Assembly: GCA_963789515.1 (NCBI GenBank) | Contig: CAWBKW010000002.1 | Location: 186,001-250,000, forward strand | From: JBAXEO01 sp963789515 | Lineage (GTDB): Bacteria > Actinomycetota > Coriobacteriia > Anaerosomatales > JAAXUF01 | Direction of reading: 5' to 3' | Length of the DNA stretch: 64,000 nucleotides | Shown: positions 37,309-48,632 of the stretch, piece after piece | How the letters are laid out: each line of letters begins with the position of its first letter | Numbering within the stretch: the stretch's first letter is position 1 | Notes under the pieces: model-generated | What the model was told of the DNA's origin: nothing | Databases searched by the model: none | The model's input: only the letters and a program-made list of their open reading frames with translations | Position numbers and translations under genes: made by a program

Positions 37309-38502
37309 CTAGGCCCGGCGCTCAAGCTCCCGGATACGGCGCTCGAGTCTCTCGAGCTCGAAACGGAGGCGCTCGGCCGTTTCGGCCTGCCGCGCGCTGA
37401 CCTCGTTCTGCCGATCGCCGAAGGGCTGCAGCAGCCTGAGCAGCGCTCGCCGGATCGCGGCGAGCCGTACGCCGTCCCGCATGCGCCACGGCGGCCGGAT
37501 CTCTGCCAGGGCGAAGGCCCCATCCACCGGCTCGAGCTGCAGCCGCTCTCGTATCGCCGACTCCATGGTGCCGTTTCGCAGCAGCTCACTCTCGTTCAGG
37601 CCGCCCTCGTCGAGCAGGATGGTCCGCCACTCGTGGTTCTCCAGACTCAGCGTGCTCGCGATGTCCTCACGAATGCGGCTGATCGTCGCTGAATCAAGGT
37701 CGGCGTCAGCGACCACGCCCAGGAGCGCTCGAGCGAGGCCGGTCCACGCCTGAGTCGGCGGCATTGCCGCCTTGGAGGTCTCATGGGAGCCGATCTCGGC
37801 TACGAGTTCTTCAGCGGTCTTGGGGGTGTCCTGGATCCGATAGCTCAGCAGGGTCTGCGGCACCGTCACGAATTCGCCGAGCAGCGAGAGCTCCATCAGC
37901 AGGCACACGTCGCCGCCGAACTCAGCGCGGAACAGGCCCGTCTCGCGCAGGATGCTCGGCCGGAAGACGCTGTAGATCTCGTACCAGCGGATGCGTGAGA
38001 CCAGTTCGTGCGCCCGCGCCTCGACCGGCATGCCCTCGGTGTCGAGCGGCTCGTAGGTGTCGGACACCGGTCCGCCGTCCTCGCCGATGAGCGCGATCCG
38101 GCTCGTGCACTGCACGGCAAGCGGAGAGTCCTCCAGTTTGGCGATGCACGCGCTCGCGAAGCGCGGGTCCCAGACGTCGTCGTCGGACCCCCACATGAAG
38201 TACCGGCCGGCCGACAGCTCGAACACGCGGTTGTAGTTCGCTGCGGCACCGATGTTCTCGGTGTTTCGGATGTAGCGGATGCGGGGGTCGGCCTCCGCGA
38301 ACTCTCGGCAGATTGCCTCGGTGGCGTCGTTAGAGGCGTTGTCCGAGATGATGAGCTCGAAGTCCTCCACGTCCTGCGCGAGGAGTGAGTCGATGGCCTG
38401 GGCGAGGTGGCGCTCGCCGTTGTAGACGGCAAGGCCGATGCTCAGCAGCGGAGCGGACGCACCCGTCTCAGGGGGTCCGTCGGGTCGAGCGGGTTCTTGC
38501 AC
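37309..38502 (-). CDS. GT2 glycosyltransferase with C-terminal coiled coil
   Basis: Protein of 397 residues. The GT-A fold starts SIGLAVYNGERHLAQAIDSL (about 21-40). ELIISDNASNDATEAICREF and a DXD-type MWGSDDDVWDPRFAS follow. The middle region (about 230-300) is not typical of short GT2 enzymes. The last 40 residues (RQAETAERLRFELERLERR) look like a coiled coil. The start is GTG 38502. It converges with the two-domain gene before it. The donor is unknown; the frame is intact. Confidence 0.83.
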   Translation of the reverse strand: MQEPARPDGPPETGASAPLLSIGLAVYNGERHLAQAIDSLLAQDVEDFELIISDNASNDATEAICREFAEADPRIRYIRNTENIGAAANYNRVFELSAGRYFMWGSDDDVWDPRFASACIAKLEDSPLAVQCTSRIALIGEDGGPVSDTYEPLDTEGMPVEARAHELVSRIRWYEIYSVFRPSILRETGLFRAEFGGDVCLLMELSLLGEFVTVPQTLLSYRIQDTPKTAEELVAEIGSHETSKAAMPPTQAWTGLARALLGVVADADLDSATISRIREDIASTLSLENHEWRTILLDEGGLNESELLRNGTMESAIRERLQLEPVDGAFALAEIRPPWRMRDGVRLAAIRRALLRLLQPFGDRQNEVSARQAETAERLRFELERLERRIRELERRA

Positions 38503-38648
38503 GGCGCTATCCCCTCGTCGTTCACTCAGGCCCGAACAATGCTACAGCAGCGAGGCGCTCGCCGCTGCGGGAGAGCCCGAAAGCGGGCATGGGGGTCTGG
38601 TAGACTTCAGCGGGAAACCGCTTCAGAAATGACCCGAGGAGAAGCATC

Positions 38649-39617
<969 letters not shown>

Positions 39618-39638
39618 GGCGGAGGCGATGGGGGCGAC

Positions 39639-40590
39639 ATGACCAAGCGCGCACTCATCACCGGCGTCGCCGGCCAGGACGGCACCTACCTCTCCGAGCT
39701 CCTGCTCGGCAAGGGCTACGAGGTCTGGGGCGTCGTCGGGCCCTATCCCGGCGGCTGTTCCTGGAGATGGGCGAAGCAGCACGAGGGCCGCGTTGCACCC
39801 GATCGACGCCGACCTCACCGACATGGACTCGCTGCTGGCCGCCGTCGACGCGTCCACAGCCCGACGAGGTCTACAACTTCGCCGCGCAGTCTTCGGTCGG
39901 GGAGCTCGTTCGACGCGGCCGTCGCCACGACCGAGGTCAACGCGGTCGGCGTGCTGCGGATGCTCGAGGCGATGCGCCAGCTCGCGCCCGAGCGCCCGCT
40001 TCTTCCAGGCGTCCTCGGCCGAGATGTTCGGCAACGCCGCCGAGATGCCGCAGCGCGAGACGACCCCGCTGCACCCGCGCTCGCCGTACGCGGCGGCCAA
40101 GACGTACGCGTTCCACATCGTGGGCAGCTACCGCGACTCCTACGGCATGCACGCGAGCAACGGCATCATGTTCAACCACGAGTCGCCGCTGCGCGGGCTG
40201 CAGTTCGTGACGCGCAAGATCACCGACGGGGCCGTGCGCATGCAAGCTGGGGCTGGCGAGCGAGCTGCGGCTGGGCAACCTCGACGCCCAGCGCGACTGG
40301 GGCTTCGCGGGTGACTACGTCGAGGCATGTGGCTGATGCTGCAGCAGGAGGCGCCCGACGACTACGTGGTCGCCTCGGGCGAGGTGCATACCGTCCGCGA
40401 CTTCTGCGCGGCGGCGTTCGCCCGCCTCGGCCTGGACTACGAGCAGTTCGTGGTGGTCGACCCCGAGTTCTTCCGGCCGGTCGACGTCAACATCTTCTAC
40501 GGCGACGCCGACCAAGGCGCGCACGGTCTTGGGCTGGGAGCCCAAGGTCCGCTTCGACGAGCTCGTCGAGATGATGGTCGACGCCGACAT
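39639..40590 (+). CDS. gmd: GDP-mannose 4,6-dehydratase, copy 2 (many indels)
   Basis: A tandem paralogue of the preceding gene. The start TKRALITGVAGQDGTYLSEL, YNFAAQSSVG, MFGNAAEMPQRETTPLHPRS, YAAAKTYAFHIVGSYRDSYG, LGNLDAQRDWGFAGDYVEAM and the end LGWEPKVRFDELVEMMVDAD are clear. The frame needs roughly nine indels, including losses near 39758 and 40326 and additions near 39775, 39855, 39910, 40243 and 40512. The exact stop is uncertain because the last frame runs on into the next gene. The two copies may differ in substrate or in stereochemical partner. Confidence 0.8.
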
Positions 40591-40612
40591 CGTAGCGGCT
40601 GACCACGACGGA

Positions 40613-41756
40613 GTGCTAGCGCTGGGCGCAGACGAGGCCGCCAAGAGCGGGGCTCTTCCGGGCTCGGAGACTCATCGGGCGAGGAGCACCACGTCGTCCG
40701 AGCAGCCCGGCGTCCCGCGGATCGCGGGGCTGACGCGCGTGCGCAACGAGGCGCACCTCATCGCCGAGACGCTCGACCACCACGCGGCCTTCTGCGACGC
40801 CGGGATCTACGTCTACGACGACTGCTCCACCGACGACACCGCAGACATCTGTCGCCGGCACCCCGCCGTGATCGACGTGGTGCAAGGCGAGCACTGGAAT
40901 CCGGTCCGGGTCGAGGCCGAACACGAGAACCGGCAGGCGCTCCTCGAGCGCGCACTGCTCGACGATCCGGAGTGGCTCCTGTACTTCGACGCCGACGAGC
41001 GCGTCGAGGTCGATCTGCAGGAGGTGCCGTGGAGCACCTGTGATGCGGTGCGAATGAAGCTGTTCGACTTCTACATCACCGAGGAGGACGTCGACAGCGC
41101 ACTACAGCGAGCGGCGATGGCTCGGGCCCGAATACCGGCGGATCATCATGCTCTATCGCAACATGCCCGGCATGGGCTATGACCAGCCGGACCAACGGGA
41201 GACCAACCTTCCGCCCAACGCACGGATCGTCGAGGTCGGCTGGGTGCGTCACTACGGCAAGGCGGTCTCGGTCGAGGAGTGGGAGAACACGTGCCGGTAC
41301 TACGCCGAGCACTTCCCCGAGCCCTACCGCACCAAGTGGCGCTCCAGGATGGGACGTGCCGTCCATACCGAGTCCGACTTCGGCCGTGAGCTCATCGCGT
41401 GGGAGGACCGGGATCGCCTTGGGGTGGAGCTGTTCGACGTCGGCCAGACCGACCGGCCCAAACCGGATCCACTCGGTGCGTGGGATATGCGCCCGGGGGT
41501 CCGCCTCGGCTTCGTGCGGGGCCCGCTGCTTCGCGTCCTGCTGCCATTCAGCCGGAGCCAGCAGGAACTCGACGGGCGCCTGAACGCCTCACTGGCGGCG
41601 CTGAGCGCCGAGGTGACCGGGCTGCGGGCCACGGTGGCACGGCTCGAGCACGAGACCCACCTCTCGCCTCAGGGGTTCCCGGATCGAGTTCCGGCTCCGA
41701 AGCGGCGTCGCTCCGGGGCGTCAGAGCGCGTCAGCCCTCACTCGCCCGGCGGGTAG
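40613..41756 (+). CDS. GT2-like glycosyltransferase, DUF4422/'glycosyltransferase family 92'-like (one indel)
   Basis: About 380 residues. RIAGLTRVRNEAHLIAETLD (about 37-56), YVYDDCSTDDTADICRRHP and WLLYFDADERVEVD with a DXD-type motif mark a GT-A enzyme that handles nucleotide sugars. A +1 C at about 41107 breaks the frame; removal gives DYSERRWLGPEYRRIIML. The tail (about 310-380) has a helical segment and a basic, Ser/Pro-rich end. GTG 40613 is a guess, since the gmd frame reads straight into it. It overlaps the convergent gene at 41738. Confidence 0.7.
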
Positions 41757-43052
41757 AGCCCGGCGCGCCGCAGCGTGGTGACGATCCAGCGCTTCGTGTC
41801 CGCCACCGCCGTCTCGATCTCCGCCGGGGTCGTTCGGGTCGTCGATGCGCGCCTGCTTGAGGCGCGCCTTCAGCTGGTCGAGGCGCGCGCGCTGCCCGGC
41901 ATCCCGGCGCTCGCCGACACGTGCGCCGAGCGCTTCGAGCGGCTCGGCCCGCGACACCCGCTCGCGAAGCGCCGCCATGTCGACGCGGCCGCGCGCTCGC
42001 CCAGGGTCTCGCGAAGCGCGCGGTCCTGCCCGCAGCCGGGCCATCAGATCGCTCACCACGCCCACGTCGAGGTCGGCCCACAGCTGGTCGCCTCGGCCCG
42101 GCCTGCGGCGCGTACTCCGCGTGCTCGCTGCTCACGGGCACGAGTTCGTAGGGGATGAGCACCGAGTTCTCCTCGGTCATGAAGTCCATGTTGCCCGACC
42201 AGGCCGTCGCCATGACCGCCCGGCCCAGGCTCATCGCCTCCATCAGGTGCAGCCCGAGGCCTTCCGAGCGGTGCGTGGAGACCATCACGTCGCAGGAGGC
42301 GTACAGCGAGAGCACGTCGCGGTAGCTCAGGTGCTCCTCGATGAGCACGACGTTGGCGCGCTCCGAGACGAGCGCCTTGAGGGCGGCGAGGGACTCGGCT
42401 TGCGATCCCCTCGAGCCGCGCGGTGTTGAGCTTGATCGCCAGCAGCGCCCCCGTATCGTCTCCGAACGCCCGCGCGAACGCCTCGATCGCCGCGTGGGGG
42501 TTCTTGCGCTGCAGGTCGCTCTGCAGGTCGAAGGCGAGCAGGAACACGCACTGCTCGTCGCCGAATCCCCAGCGCGCGCGGTCCGGCATCACGTCGGCAG
42601 GTACGAACACGGCCTGCGGGTAGTGGACGCTCGGCCGCGCAAGCACCTCATCGCACGCCGCCTTGACGAACCGCGTCGGGGCCAGGACCACGTCCATGGC
42701 GTCGAGGACCTCGACCCATTCGGCCGGCAGGTGGGGGAGCTCCCAGAACGGGACGCACGCGTTGAGCCCGCGCACGAGGTTCACGTGGCGTCTCCACTGC
42801 TGCTGGAAGCGGACGATCTCCAGGGGATTCATGTGGAAGAGGTTGACGCCCCGGCCGCCCTTGGCCGTGGCGCGCAGGTCGGCGAACGAGGAGTCGCGTC
42901 CGCTGCGATCGTCGCCCGGATCGACGTCGACCACCGAGACGGGCAGCCCGGCGCCTCTGCAGCACGTTCACGGTGTTGGCTGCGGCGATGCCGAGCCCGA
43001 AGGCCGAACTCACGTAGCCGACGACGCGGAACTGCCTGCCGCGTACACCCAC
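41738..43052 (-). CDS. GT4 glycosyltransferase, amplified type A, copy 1 (several indels)
   Basis: One of four paralogues in the window. The N-terminus GYVSSAFGLGIAAANTVNVL is the Gly-rich start of the acceptor domain. GVNLFHMNPLEIVRF, NACVPFWELPHLPAEWVEVL, VLAPTRFVK and HYPQAVFVPADV follow. The donor domain has FDLQSDLQRKNPHAAIEAF, LYASCDVMVSTHRSEGLGLH and TAWSGNMDFMTEENSVLIPYE. The C-terminus ends GLYPPGE with stop at 41738. At least four indels are needed (near 42960, 42410, 42110 and 41835). GTG 43052 has a GGGAAGGGG stretch upstream. It is divergent from the small protein plus type B pair. Confidence 0.8.
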
Positions 43053-43173
43053 GTGATGGCCCCTTCCCGTGCGTCGCCTCCCCGGTGCGGCTATCATACC
43101 GTTGATTCACGCAACCCGGCCTCGGCCTGCGCCGTGCAGGACCGCCGCCCGACTCTGCGATGGGAACCGCCCC

Positions 43174-43407
43174 TTGAGCGCCGAGGACCTCAACCGCGCG
43201 ATCCGGACCCGCCTGCTCGACCAGTGCGCCCTCGACGAGGCGCGCCTCGCCGAGCTGTGCAGCTCTCAATCCGATCACACCGCCGAGCTCGCGCGGCTCG
43301 AACGCAAGCTGGCTACGCGGCGATTCCTGAAGAACCTCCCGGTCGTCGGACCGGCTGCGCGCGGCGTCTACCAGCGTATCGTGCGCGCCAGGCGGTTCGG
43401 CCGATGA
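43174..43407 (+). CDS. Small conserved protein ahead of a type B glycosyltransferase, copy 1
   Basis: Protein of about 77 residues (TTG start), mostly charged helix with a C-terminal basic and hydrophobic element: LERKLATRRFLKNLPVVGPA and then RGVYQRIVRARRFGR. A second protein of the same size with the similar element AIPVLGAVAYRAF lies at 63139, also directly before a type B glycosyltransferase. The stop overlaps the next ATG, so the pair is coupled. It could be a membrane-binding or complex-assembly helper. I do not recognise a family. Confidence 0.55.
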   Translation: MSAEDLNRAIRTRLLDQCALDEARLAELCSSQSDHTAELARLERKLATRRFLKNLPVVGPAARGVYQRIVRARRFGR

Positions 43408-44763
43408 AGATCGCCTGGCTCACGCCGCTCTGCCGCACCAGCGGGATCTCGCGCTACAGCCTCGCCGTGGTGCGATCGCTCAGTGCCCTGCACGACGTCG
43501 AGGTCGACGTCTGGTACCCGGACACCGGCGACGATTTCGAGTGCCCGTGGGCGCGAGCGCGCGCATTCGATCGCGACGGGCACCCGGATCTGGCCTCATA
43601 CGACGCCGTCTTCTACAACCTCGGGAACTACGTCTTCAACCACGCGGAGATCTACGAGTACTACCTGCGTGTGCCGGGCTTCGTGGTGCTCCACGACAAG
43701 GTCATGCAGGGGTTCTTCTTCGGCTTCGCCAACGAGATGCGCCACGACCCGCTCTACTACGTGCGGCTCATGCGCTACGTGTACGGCCCCGAGGCCCAGC
43801 GCTTCGCGGTGGACGGGCTGCTCAAGGGACAGTCCTCGGCGTTCTGGGAGAAGGCGGGCGAGTCCTACCCGCTCTTCGAACCGTGCCTGTTCAACGCGAC
43901 CGGCGTGGTGTCGCACTCCGCTGAGACGATCGCACTGGTCGACGGGCGCTATCCCGGCCTGCTGCCGAGCCTGGAGCTCGCACTCCCGCACTTCATCTAC
44001 GACATGGCCTACGCCGGCAAGCCGCTGCTGACGCGCGAGGAGCTCGGCCTTCCTGCCGACAAGACCGTGCTGGTCGCTCCGGGCCGGTTCGGCAGCCAGA
44101 AGCGGCTGCACGTCACCCTGACCGTCATCGCCGCCGACCCGGAGCTGCGCGAGAACACGCTGCTCGTCATCGCGGGCGGAGGACAGGAGGACTACGTCGC
44201 CCACCTGCGCGGGCTCGCCAAGGACCTCGGGATCGAGCAGGGCGTGCGCTTCGTGGTCGAACCCGACGACCGCAAGATGCACAGTCTGATCAGCGCGGCC
44301 GACATCGCCATCAACCTGCGCTATCCCTCGATCGAGTCCGGCAGCGCCTCGCTGGTGGAGCAGCTCTACTTCGGGCGCCCGACCATCGTCACGCGCGTCG
44401 GCGTCTACGACGAGTTCCCCGACGACCTGCTCGTGAAGGTCGACATGGCCGACGAGGCCGGCTCACTGCGCGCGGCGCTGCTGAGCCTCATGAACGACCC
44501 CGAGGAGCGCGCGCGACTGAGCGCCGCCGCCACCGCCTATGCCGCCGCGAACTTCTCGCCCGACCGCTACGCCGAGGCGATCGTGGAGTTCGTCGAGCGC
44601 ACGGGGGCCGAGCGCGAATCGCTGGCCCGGGTGGATGCGGCTGCGGTCGAGCTGTGCGCAAGCGGCAGCGGGGCGGGGAGTGGGAGCAGCGGGCGAGTGA
44701 GGTGGCTGGCTCGGGCTGGCGGCGGCATTCGAGGGCACGCCCGACTCGGCGCCGTCGGCCTAG
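43404..44763 (+). CDS. GT4 glycosyltransferase, type B, copy 1 (3' end uncertain)
   Basis: About 450 residues. The start KIAWLTPLCRTSGISRYSLA is followed by DAVFYNLGNYVFNHAEIYEY, GFVVLHDKVMQGFFFGFANE, LFNATGVVSHSAE and, in the donor domain, TVLVAPGRFGSQKRLHVTL and IESGSASLVEQLYFGRPTIV. The frame is clean to about residue 415; the last part needs one or two indels. If it ends like a normal C-terminus (GLAAAFEGTPDSAPSA) the stop is at 44763; otherwise a TGA at 44700 serves. ATG 43404 overlaps the small protein stop. Confidence 0.83.
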
Positions 44764-45656
44764 CTCGCGATCGGCCCGAACCGCCCCGTCGTGAACATCC
44801 AGAGCCCCGCGAACGTCGCCTTGCCGAGCCCGAACCGCCGGTGCGCGAAGTGCCCGAACCCGTCTCGCAACGCCTTCCGGTAGATCTCGCCCACCCGCTC
44901 CGGCTGGTTTCGGCGGTAGAACAGCAGCATGTTGCGCACGAGGTACGCGGTCTGTGTGGTCCCCCACGATTCGCCGAGCGATCGTGCCACCTTGTGGCGC
45001 ACCACCGACCCGGGCACGTAGAGCAGCTTGTAGCCGGCAGCGTGCACGCGCCAATCGAAGTCGGCTTCCTCCCAGTAGAGGAAGTACTCCTCGGCGAGCA
45101 GGCCGAGGCGCTCGAGAACGTCCGCGGTGGTGAACAGCGAGCAGCCGGTGACGAAGCCGGTCTCTTCGGGGCGGTCGTACTGGCCGGTGTCGGGTTCGTC
45201 GAGGCCGCGATGGCGCACGGGCCCGGCCGGCGTGAACTCGCCACCCGCGTACCACAGCACGTCGGGGTGGTCGAAGTAGGTGATCTTGGAGCCGGCGATG
45301 CCTGCGTCCGGGTCGGCGACGACGGCCTCGGCCAGCGCCGAGAGCGCACGCGGCTCGACGGTGGTGTCGTTGTTGAGCAGCCACACGAAGCGTGCGCCGC
45401 TCTCGAGCGCGGCCCGGATCCCGACGTTGTTGCCGCCGGCGAAGCCGAGGTTGGCGCCGGTCTTCAGCAGCGTCACCGACGGGTGCGCCTCGCGGATGCG
45501 CGCGACCGAGTCGTTGGTCGAACCGTTGTCGACCACCACGATCTCGCGGTTCGCATAGTCCAGCCCGGCGCAGGAGTCCAGGCACGCGATGGTGTCCTCC
45601 CAGCCGTTCCAGTTCACGATGATGACGGCGGCCTTGTCGCCGAGGGCGGTCGTCAC
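44760..45656 (-). CDS. GT2 rhamnosyltransferase-like glycosyltransferase (WbbL type)
   Basis: Protein of 298 residues with AAVIIVNWNGWEDTIACLDS, VVVDNGSTNDSVARIREAHP, GANLGFAGGNNVGIRAAL, WLLNNDTTVEPRALSALAEA and YWEEADFDWRVHAAGYKLLY, the classic WbbL/rhamnosyltransferase set with the DXD-like NNDT. GTG 45656 sits 3 bases after the stop of the upstream glycosyltransferase. With the rml genes nearby, dTDP-rhamnose is a plausible donor. The frame is intact. Confidence 0.88.
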   Translation of the reverse strand: MTTALGDKAAVIIVNWNGWEDTIACLDSCAGLDYANREIVVVDNGSTNDSVARIREAHPSVTLLKTGANLGFAGGNNVGIRAALESGARFVWLLNNDTTVEPRALSALAEAVVADPDAGIAGSKITYFDHPDVLWYAGGEFTPAGPVRHRGLDEPDTGQYDRPEETGFVTGCSLFTTADVLERLGLLAEEYFLYWEEADFDWRVHAAGYKLLYVPGSVVRHKVARSLGESWGTTQTAYLVRNMLLFYRRNQPERVGEIYRKALRDGFGHFAHRRFGLGKATFAGLWMFTTGRFGPIAS

Positions 45657-45658
45657 GG

Positions 45659-46966
45659 TTACTGCCTGAGTCCGAGCTTGCGCAGGACGCGCCCGCCCAG
45701 CCGCCGTGCGCGCATCGGCACCGACACGCGTCGCAGCCGCGCCCATCGCGCCTCGCGCTGGGCCGCGCTCTCGCGGGCGAACGTCTCGGCGCGCGCCTCC
45801 TCGAGCTTCGCGAACACCTCACCGCGCAGGAACCGCTCGCGCAGTGCGGCCATGTCCTCGGCGGCCTTCGTGCCGATGCTGCTCGCGAAGCTCAGCGTCT
45901 CCGGCGAGTCGACGCATCCACTCGGCGGCCTCGCCGACCCGGGGGTTGGCCCACGTCTGATCGGGACCGATCGCCGAGGGCTGGTAGGCGTCGTGCTCGG
46001 CGACGACCGGGATCAGGTCGTAGCCCACCAGGCACGAGTTCTCGGCGGTCATGAAGTCCATGTTGCCGGACCATGCGGTGCCGATGGCCGGCTTGCCGAG
46101 CGACATGGCTTCGAGCAGGTTGAGCCCCAGGCCCTCCGAGCGGTGCAGCGACACGTAGACGTCGCACGACGCGCTGAGGGTCAGGACCTCCTCGTACGTC
46201 ATCGAGCGGTCGATGATCGTGATGCGCGGGTTGCCGGTGAGCAGCTCGCGGATGCGCGCGGCGGCATCGTCGGCCCACGCGAACGAGCGTCGAGTTGTTG
46301 AGCTTGACGACGAGCCGCACGTCGGGCGCGTCGTCGCCCGCAGGAAACGCCTGCTCGAACGCCTCGAGCGCGGCGACCGGGTTCTTGCGCGCGAGGTCGC
46401 TCGTGATGTCGAGGCTCAGGTAGAACAGCACGGCGCTTCTCGGGCAGTTCGAAGCGCGCGCGGTCGGGCTCGATGTCGTCAGGGAGGAACACCGCCTGCG
46501 GGTAGTGCCACACGGTCGCGGCAGGCGCCGAGGCGCGTACGGCGTCGGCGACGAAGCGCGAGGGCGCGAGCACCACGTCGACGGCCTCGAGCAGCTCGAT
46601 CCAGCCCCACTTCACCGGTAACCGCGGCAACTCCCAGAACGGCACGCAGGCGTTGAGACGGTCGGGTAGCGAGAGCCAGGGCGGCGAGTCCTGCGCCATG
46701 TAGGCGATATCGGAGGGGTTGATCTGGAAGAGGTTGATGCCGTACTCGGCCTGCGCGGGCTCGCGCATATGACCGGCGTAGGTGGCGTCGTGCCCGCCGC
46801 GTCCGCCGCCCGGGTCGATGTCGACCGCTTCGAACGGCTCGTCACTGCGAGAGAGCGCGAACAGCGTGTTGCGCGCCGCGACGGCAAGCCCGAGGTTGCC
46901 GGTCACGTGCCCGATGAGGTTGATGCCGGGTGAGGTCGGCGATGCGCTGTCTGCGGTCTGGTGCAA
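45659..46966 (-). CDS. GT4 glycosyltransferase, amplified type A, copy 2 (several indels)
   Basis: Paralogue of the genes at 41738, 60369 and 61799. It shows INLIGHVTGNLGLAVAARNT, GINLFQINPSDIAYMAQ, NACVPFWELPRLPVKWGWIE, VLAPSRFVADAVRA and HYPQAVFLPDDI, then LFYLSLDITSDLARKNPVAA, LSASCDVYVSLHRSEGLGLN and TAWSGNMDFMTAENSCLVGY. The C-terminal tail is helical and ends RVLRKLGLRQ, like copy 4. At least three indels are required (near 46437, 46290 and 45900). TTG 46966 with GAGGGG upstream is the likely start. It is divergent from rmlA. Confidence 0.8.
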
Positions 46967-47090
46967 GAGCGGCCCCTCGTCGGCGGTTGTCGGGCTCCAT
47001 GATAGCGTGTGGCGGCGCGGGCGAGGTGCTAAGGAAACGCCTCGTCCTGCTATCATGCTCGTGCCCGTACGAGCGCCGGGGAGGCCCTCA

Positions 47091-48164
47091 GTGAAAGCAC
47101 TCATTCTCGCAGGCGGCAAAGGCACGCGCCTGCGCCCCATCACCTTCACGCGCGCCAAGCAGCTCGTGCCGGTGGCCAACAAGCCGATCCTCTTCTACGC
47201 GATCGAGGCGATCCGCGATGCGGGCATCACCGACATCGGCGTGATCGTGGGCGACACCGCCGACGAGGTCCGCGCCGCGCTCGGCGACGGCAGCACGTGG
47301 GGCGTCTCGATCACCTACATCCCGCAGGAGGCGCCGCTCGGCCTGGCGCACGCGGTCAAGATCGCCGAGGAGTTCATGGCCGGCGAGCCGTTCGTGATGT
47401 ACCTGGGCGACAACCTGCTCGCCAACGGCATCAGCCGCTTCACCGACGAGTTCCGCGCGGGCGGCTGCGACGCGCAGATCCTGCTCGCCCACGTGCCCAA
47501 CGCCAACCAGTTCGGCGTCGCCGAGCTCGGCGATGACGGCCACATCGTGCGGCTCATCGAGAAGCCCGAGAACCCGCCGAGCGACCTGGCCCTGGTGGGC
47601 GTCTACCTGTTCGGACGCAGTCGATCTTCTCGGCGGTCAACGCCATCGAGCCTTCGCCGCGAGGCGAGCTCGAGATCACCGACGCCATCCAGTGGCTCAT
47701 CGACAACGGGCGCAGCGTGCGGCCGTTCGTCATCGACGGATGGTGGAAGGACACCGGGCCGGCTGGACGACATGCTCGAGGCCAACCGCATCATGCTCGA
47801 CGCGATCGGTGCCGGTGCAGCTCTCCGAGCCGGGCGAAGGCGCGGTGCTCCACGGCCGCGTGGGCGTGGGCGCGGGGACGCACCATCGTCAACTCCGTGG
47901 TGCGCGGCCCGGCCATCATCGGCGAGGGCTGCGAGATCCGCGACGCCTACATCGGGCCGTACACGTCGGTGGGCGACGGCTGCAAGGTGCTCGGCAGCGA
48001 GATCGAGCACTCGATCCTGCTGCGCGACAGCCGCGTCGAGCACATCACGCTCGCGGCTCGCCGACTCGCTGCTGGGCGTCAACGCGGTGGTGCGGCACAC
48101 GCCGGGGCTCGTCTCGGCGACGCGGCTGATGATCGGCGACAACTCCGAAGTCGACCTGGGATAG
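47091..48164 (+). CDS. rmlA: Glucose-1-phosphate thymidylyltransferase, long form with beta-helix domain (about five indels)
   Basis: Makes dTDP-glucose. The start is KALILAGGKGTRLRPITFTR, followed by ANKPILFYAIEAIRDAGI, a MYLGDNLLANGI motif and IDGWWKDTGRLDDMLEANRI. The C-terminal hexapeptide repeats (VRGPAIIGEGCEIRDAYIGP) mark the long, StrD/RffH-like form, about 357 residues. Indels lie near 47618 (-1), 47761, 47810, 47881 (C after ACG) and 48057. GTG 47091 is the start, with GGGGAGG upstream. Confidence 0.87.
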   Translation: MKALILAGGKGTRLRPITFTRAKQLVPVANKPILFYAIEAIRDAGITDIGVIVGDTADEVRAALGDGSTWGVSITYIPQEAPLGLAHAVKIAEEFMAGEPFVMYLGDNLLANGISRFTDEFRAGGCDAQILLAHVPNANQFGVAELGDDGHIVRLIEKPENPPSDLALVGVYLFGRSRSSRRSTPSSLRREASSRSPTPSSGSSTTGAACGRSSSTDGGRTPGRLDDMLEANRIMLDAIGAGAALRAGRRRGAPRPRGRGRGDAPSSTPWCAARPSSARAARSATPTSGRTRRWATAARCSAARSSTRSCCATAASSTSRSRLADSLLGVNAVVRHTPGLVSATRLMIGDNSEVDLG

Positions 48165-48174
48165 GGAGACGCCA

Positions 48175-48632
48175 GATGATCGAGGCGTGAAGGTCAAAGA
48201 CCTCAAGGTGATGCCCGATGAGCGCGGGCTGCTCATGGAGATGTTCCGCAGCGACGACCCGGACTTCCAGAAGTTCGGGCAGGTCTACGTCACCATGGTC
48301 TACCCGGGCGTGGTCAAGGCGTGGCACTACCACAAGCTGCAGACCGACCACTTCGTGTGCGTCGGCGGCATGGCCAAGGTCGTGCTCCACGACACGCGCG
48401 AGGGCTCGCCCACCTACGGCGAGACCAACGAGTTCGTCATCGGCTGGCAGCGCCAGCGCATGGTCATCATCCCGCCGGGCGTCTACCACGGCTTCACGCC
48501 GGTGGGCACCGAGCCGGCGTTCATCGTCAACGTCCCCACCGAGCTCTACAACTACGACGAGCCCGACGAGTACCGGCCTGCCCGCCGACGACGCCGTCCA
48601 TCGGCTACGACTGGAGCGTGAAGAACGGATGA
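48175..48632 (+). CDS. rmlC: dTDP-4-dehydrorhamnose 3,5-epimerase, short form (indels)
   Basis: Cupin epimerase of about 148 residues, the short type. Residues KVKDLKVMPDERGLLMEMFR open the domain; AWHYHKLQTDHFVCVGGMAK and IIPPGVYHGFTPVG are the cupin motifs and GYDWSVKNG the natural end. The ATG at 48175 has GGAGA upstream and gives MIEG if one G was lost near 48187; otherwise GTG 48187 starts it. Two more +1 bases lie near 48579 and 48594. The stop overlaps the rmlB start (ATGA). It acts between RmlB and RmlD. Confidence 0.82.

Noticed and set aside
44764..46301. Plus-strand frame continuing past the type B glycosyltransferase
   Set aside because: The minus strand carries a clear GT2 gene and a type A glycosyltransferase here; the plus-strand extension comes from an indel that hides the stop near 44700-44763.
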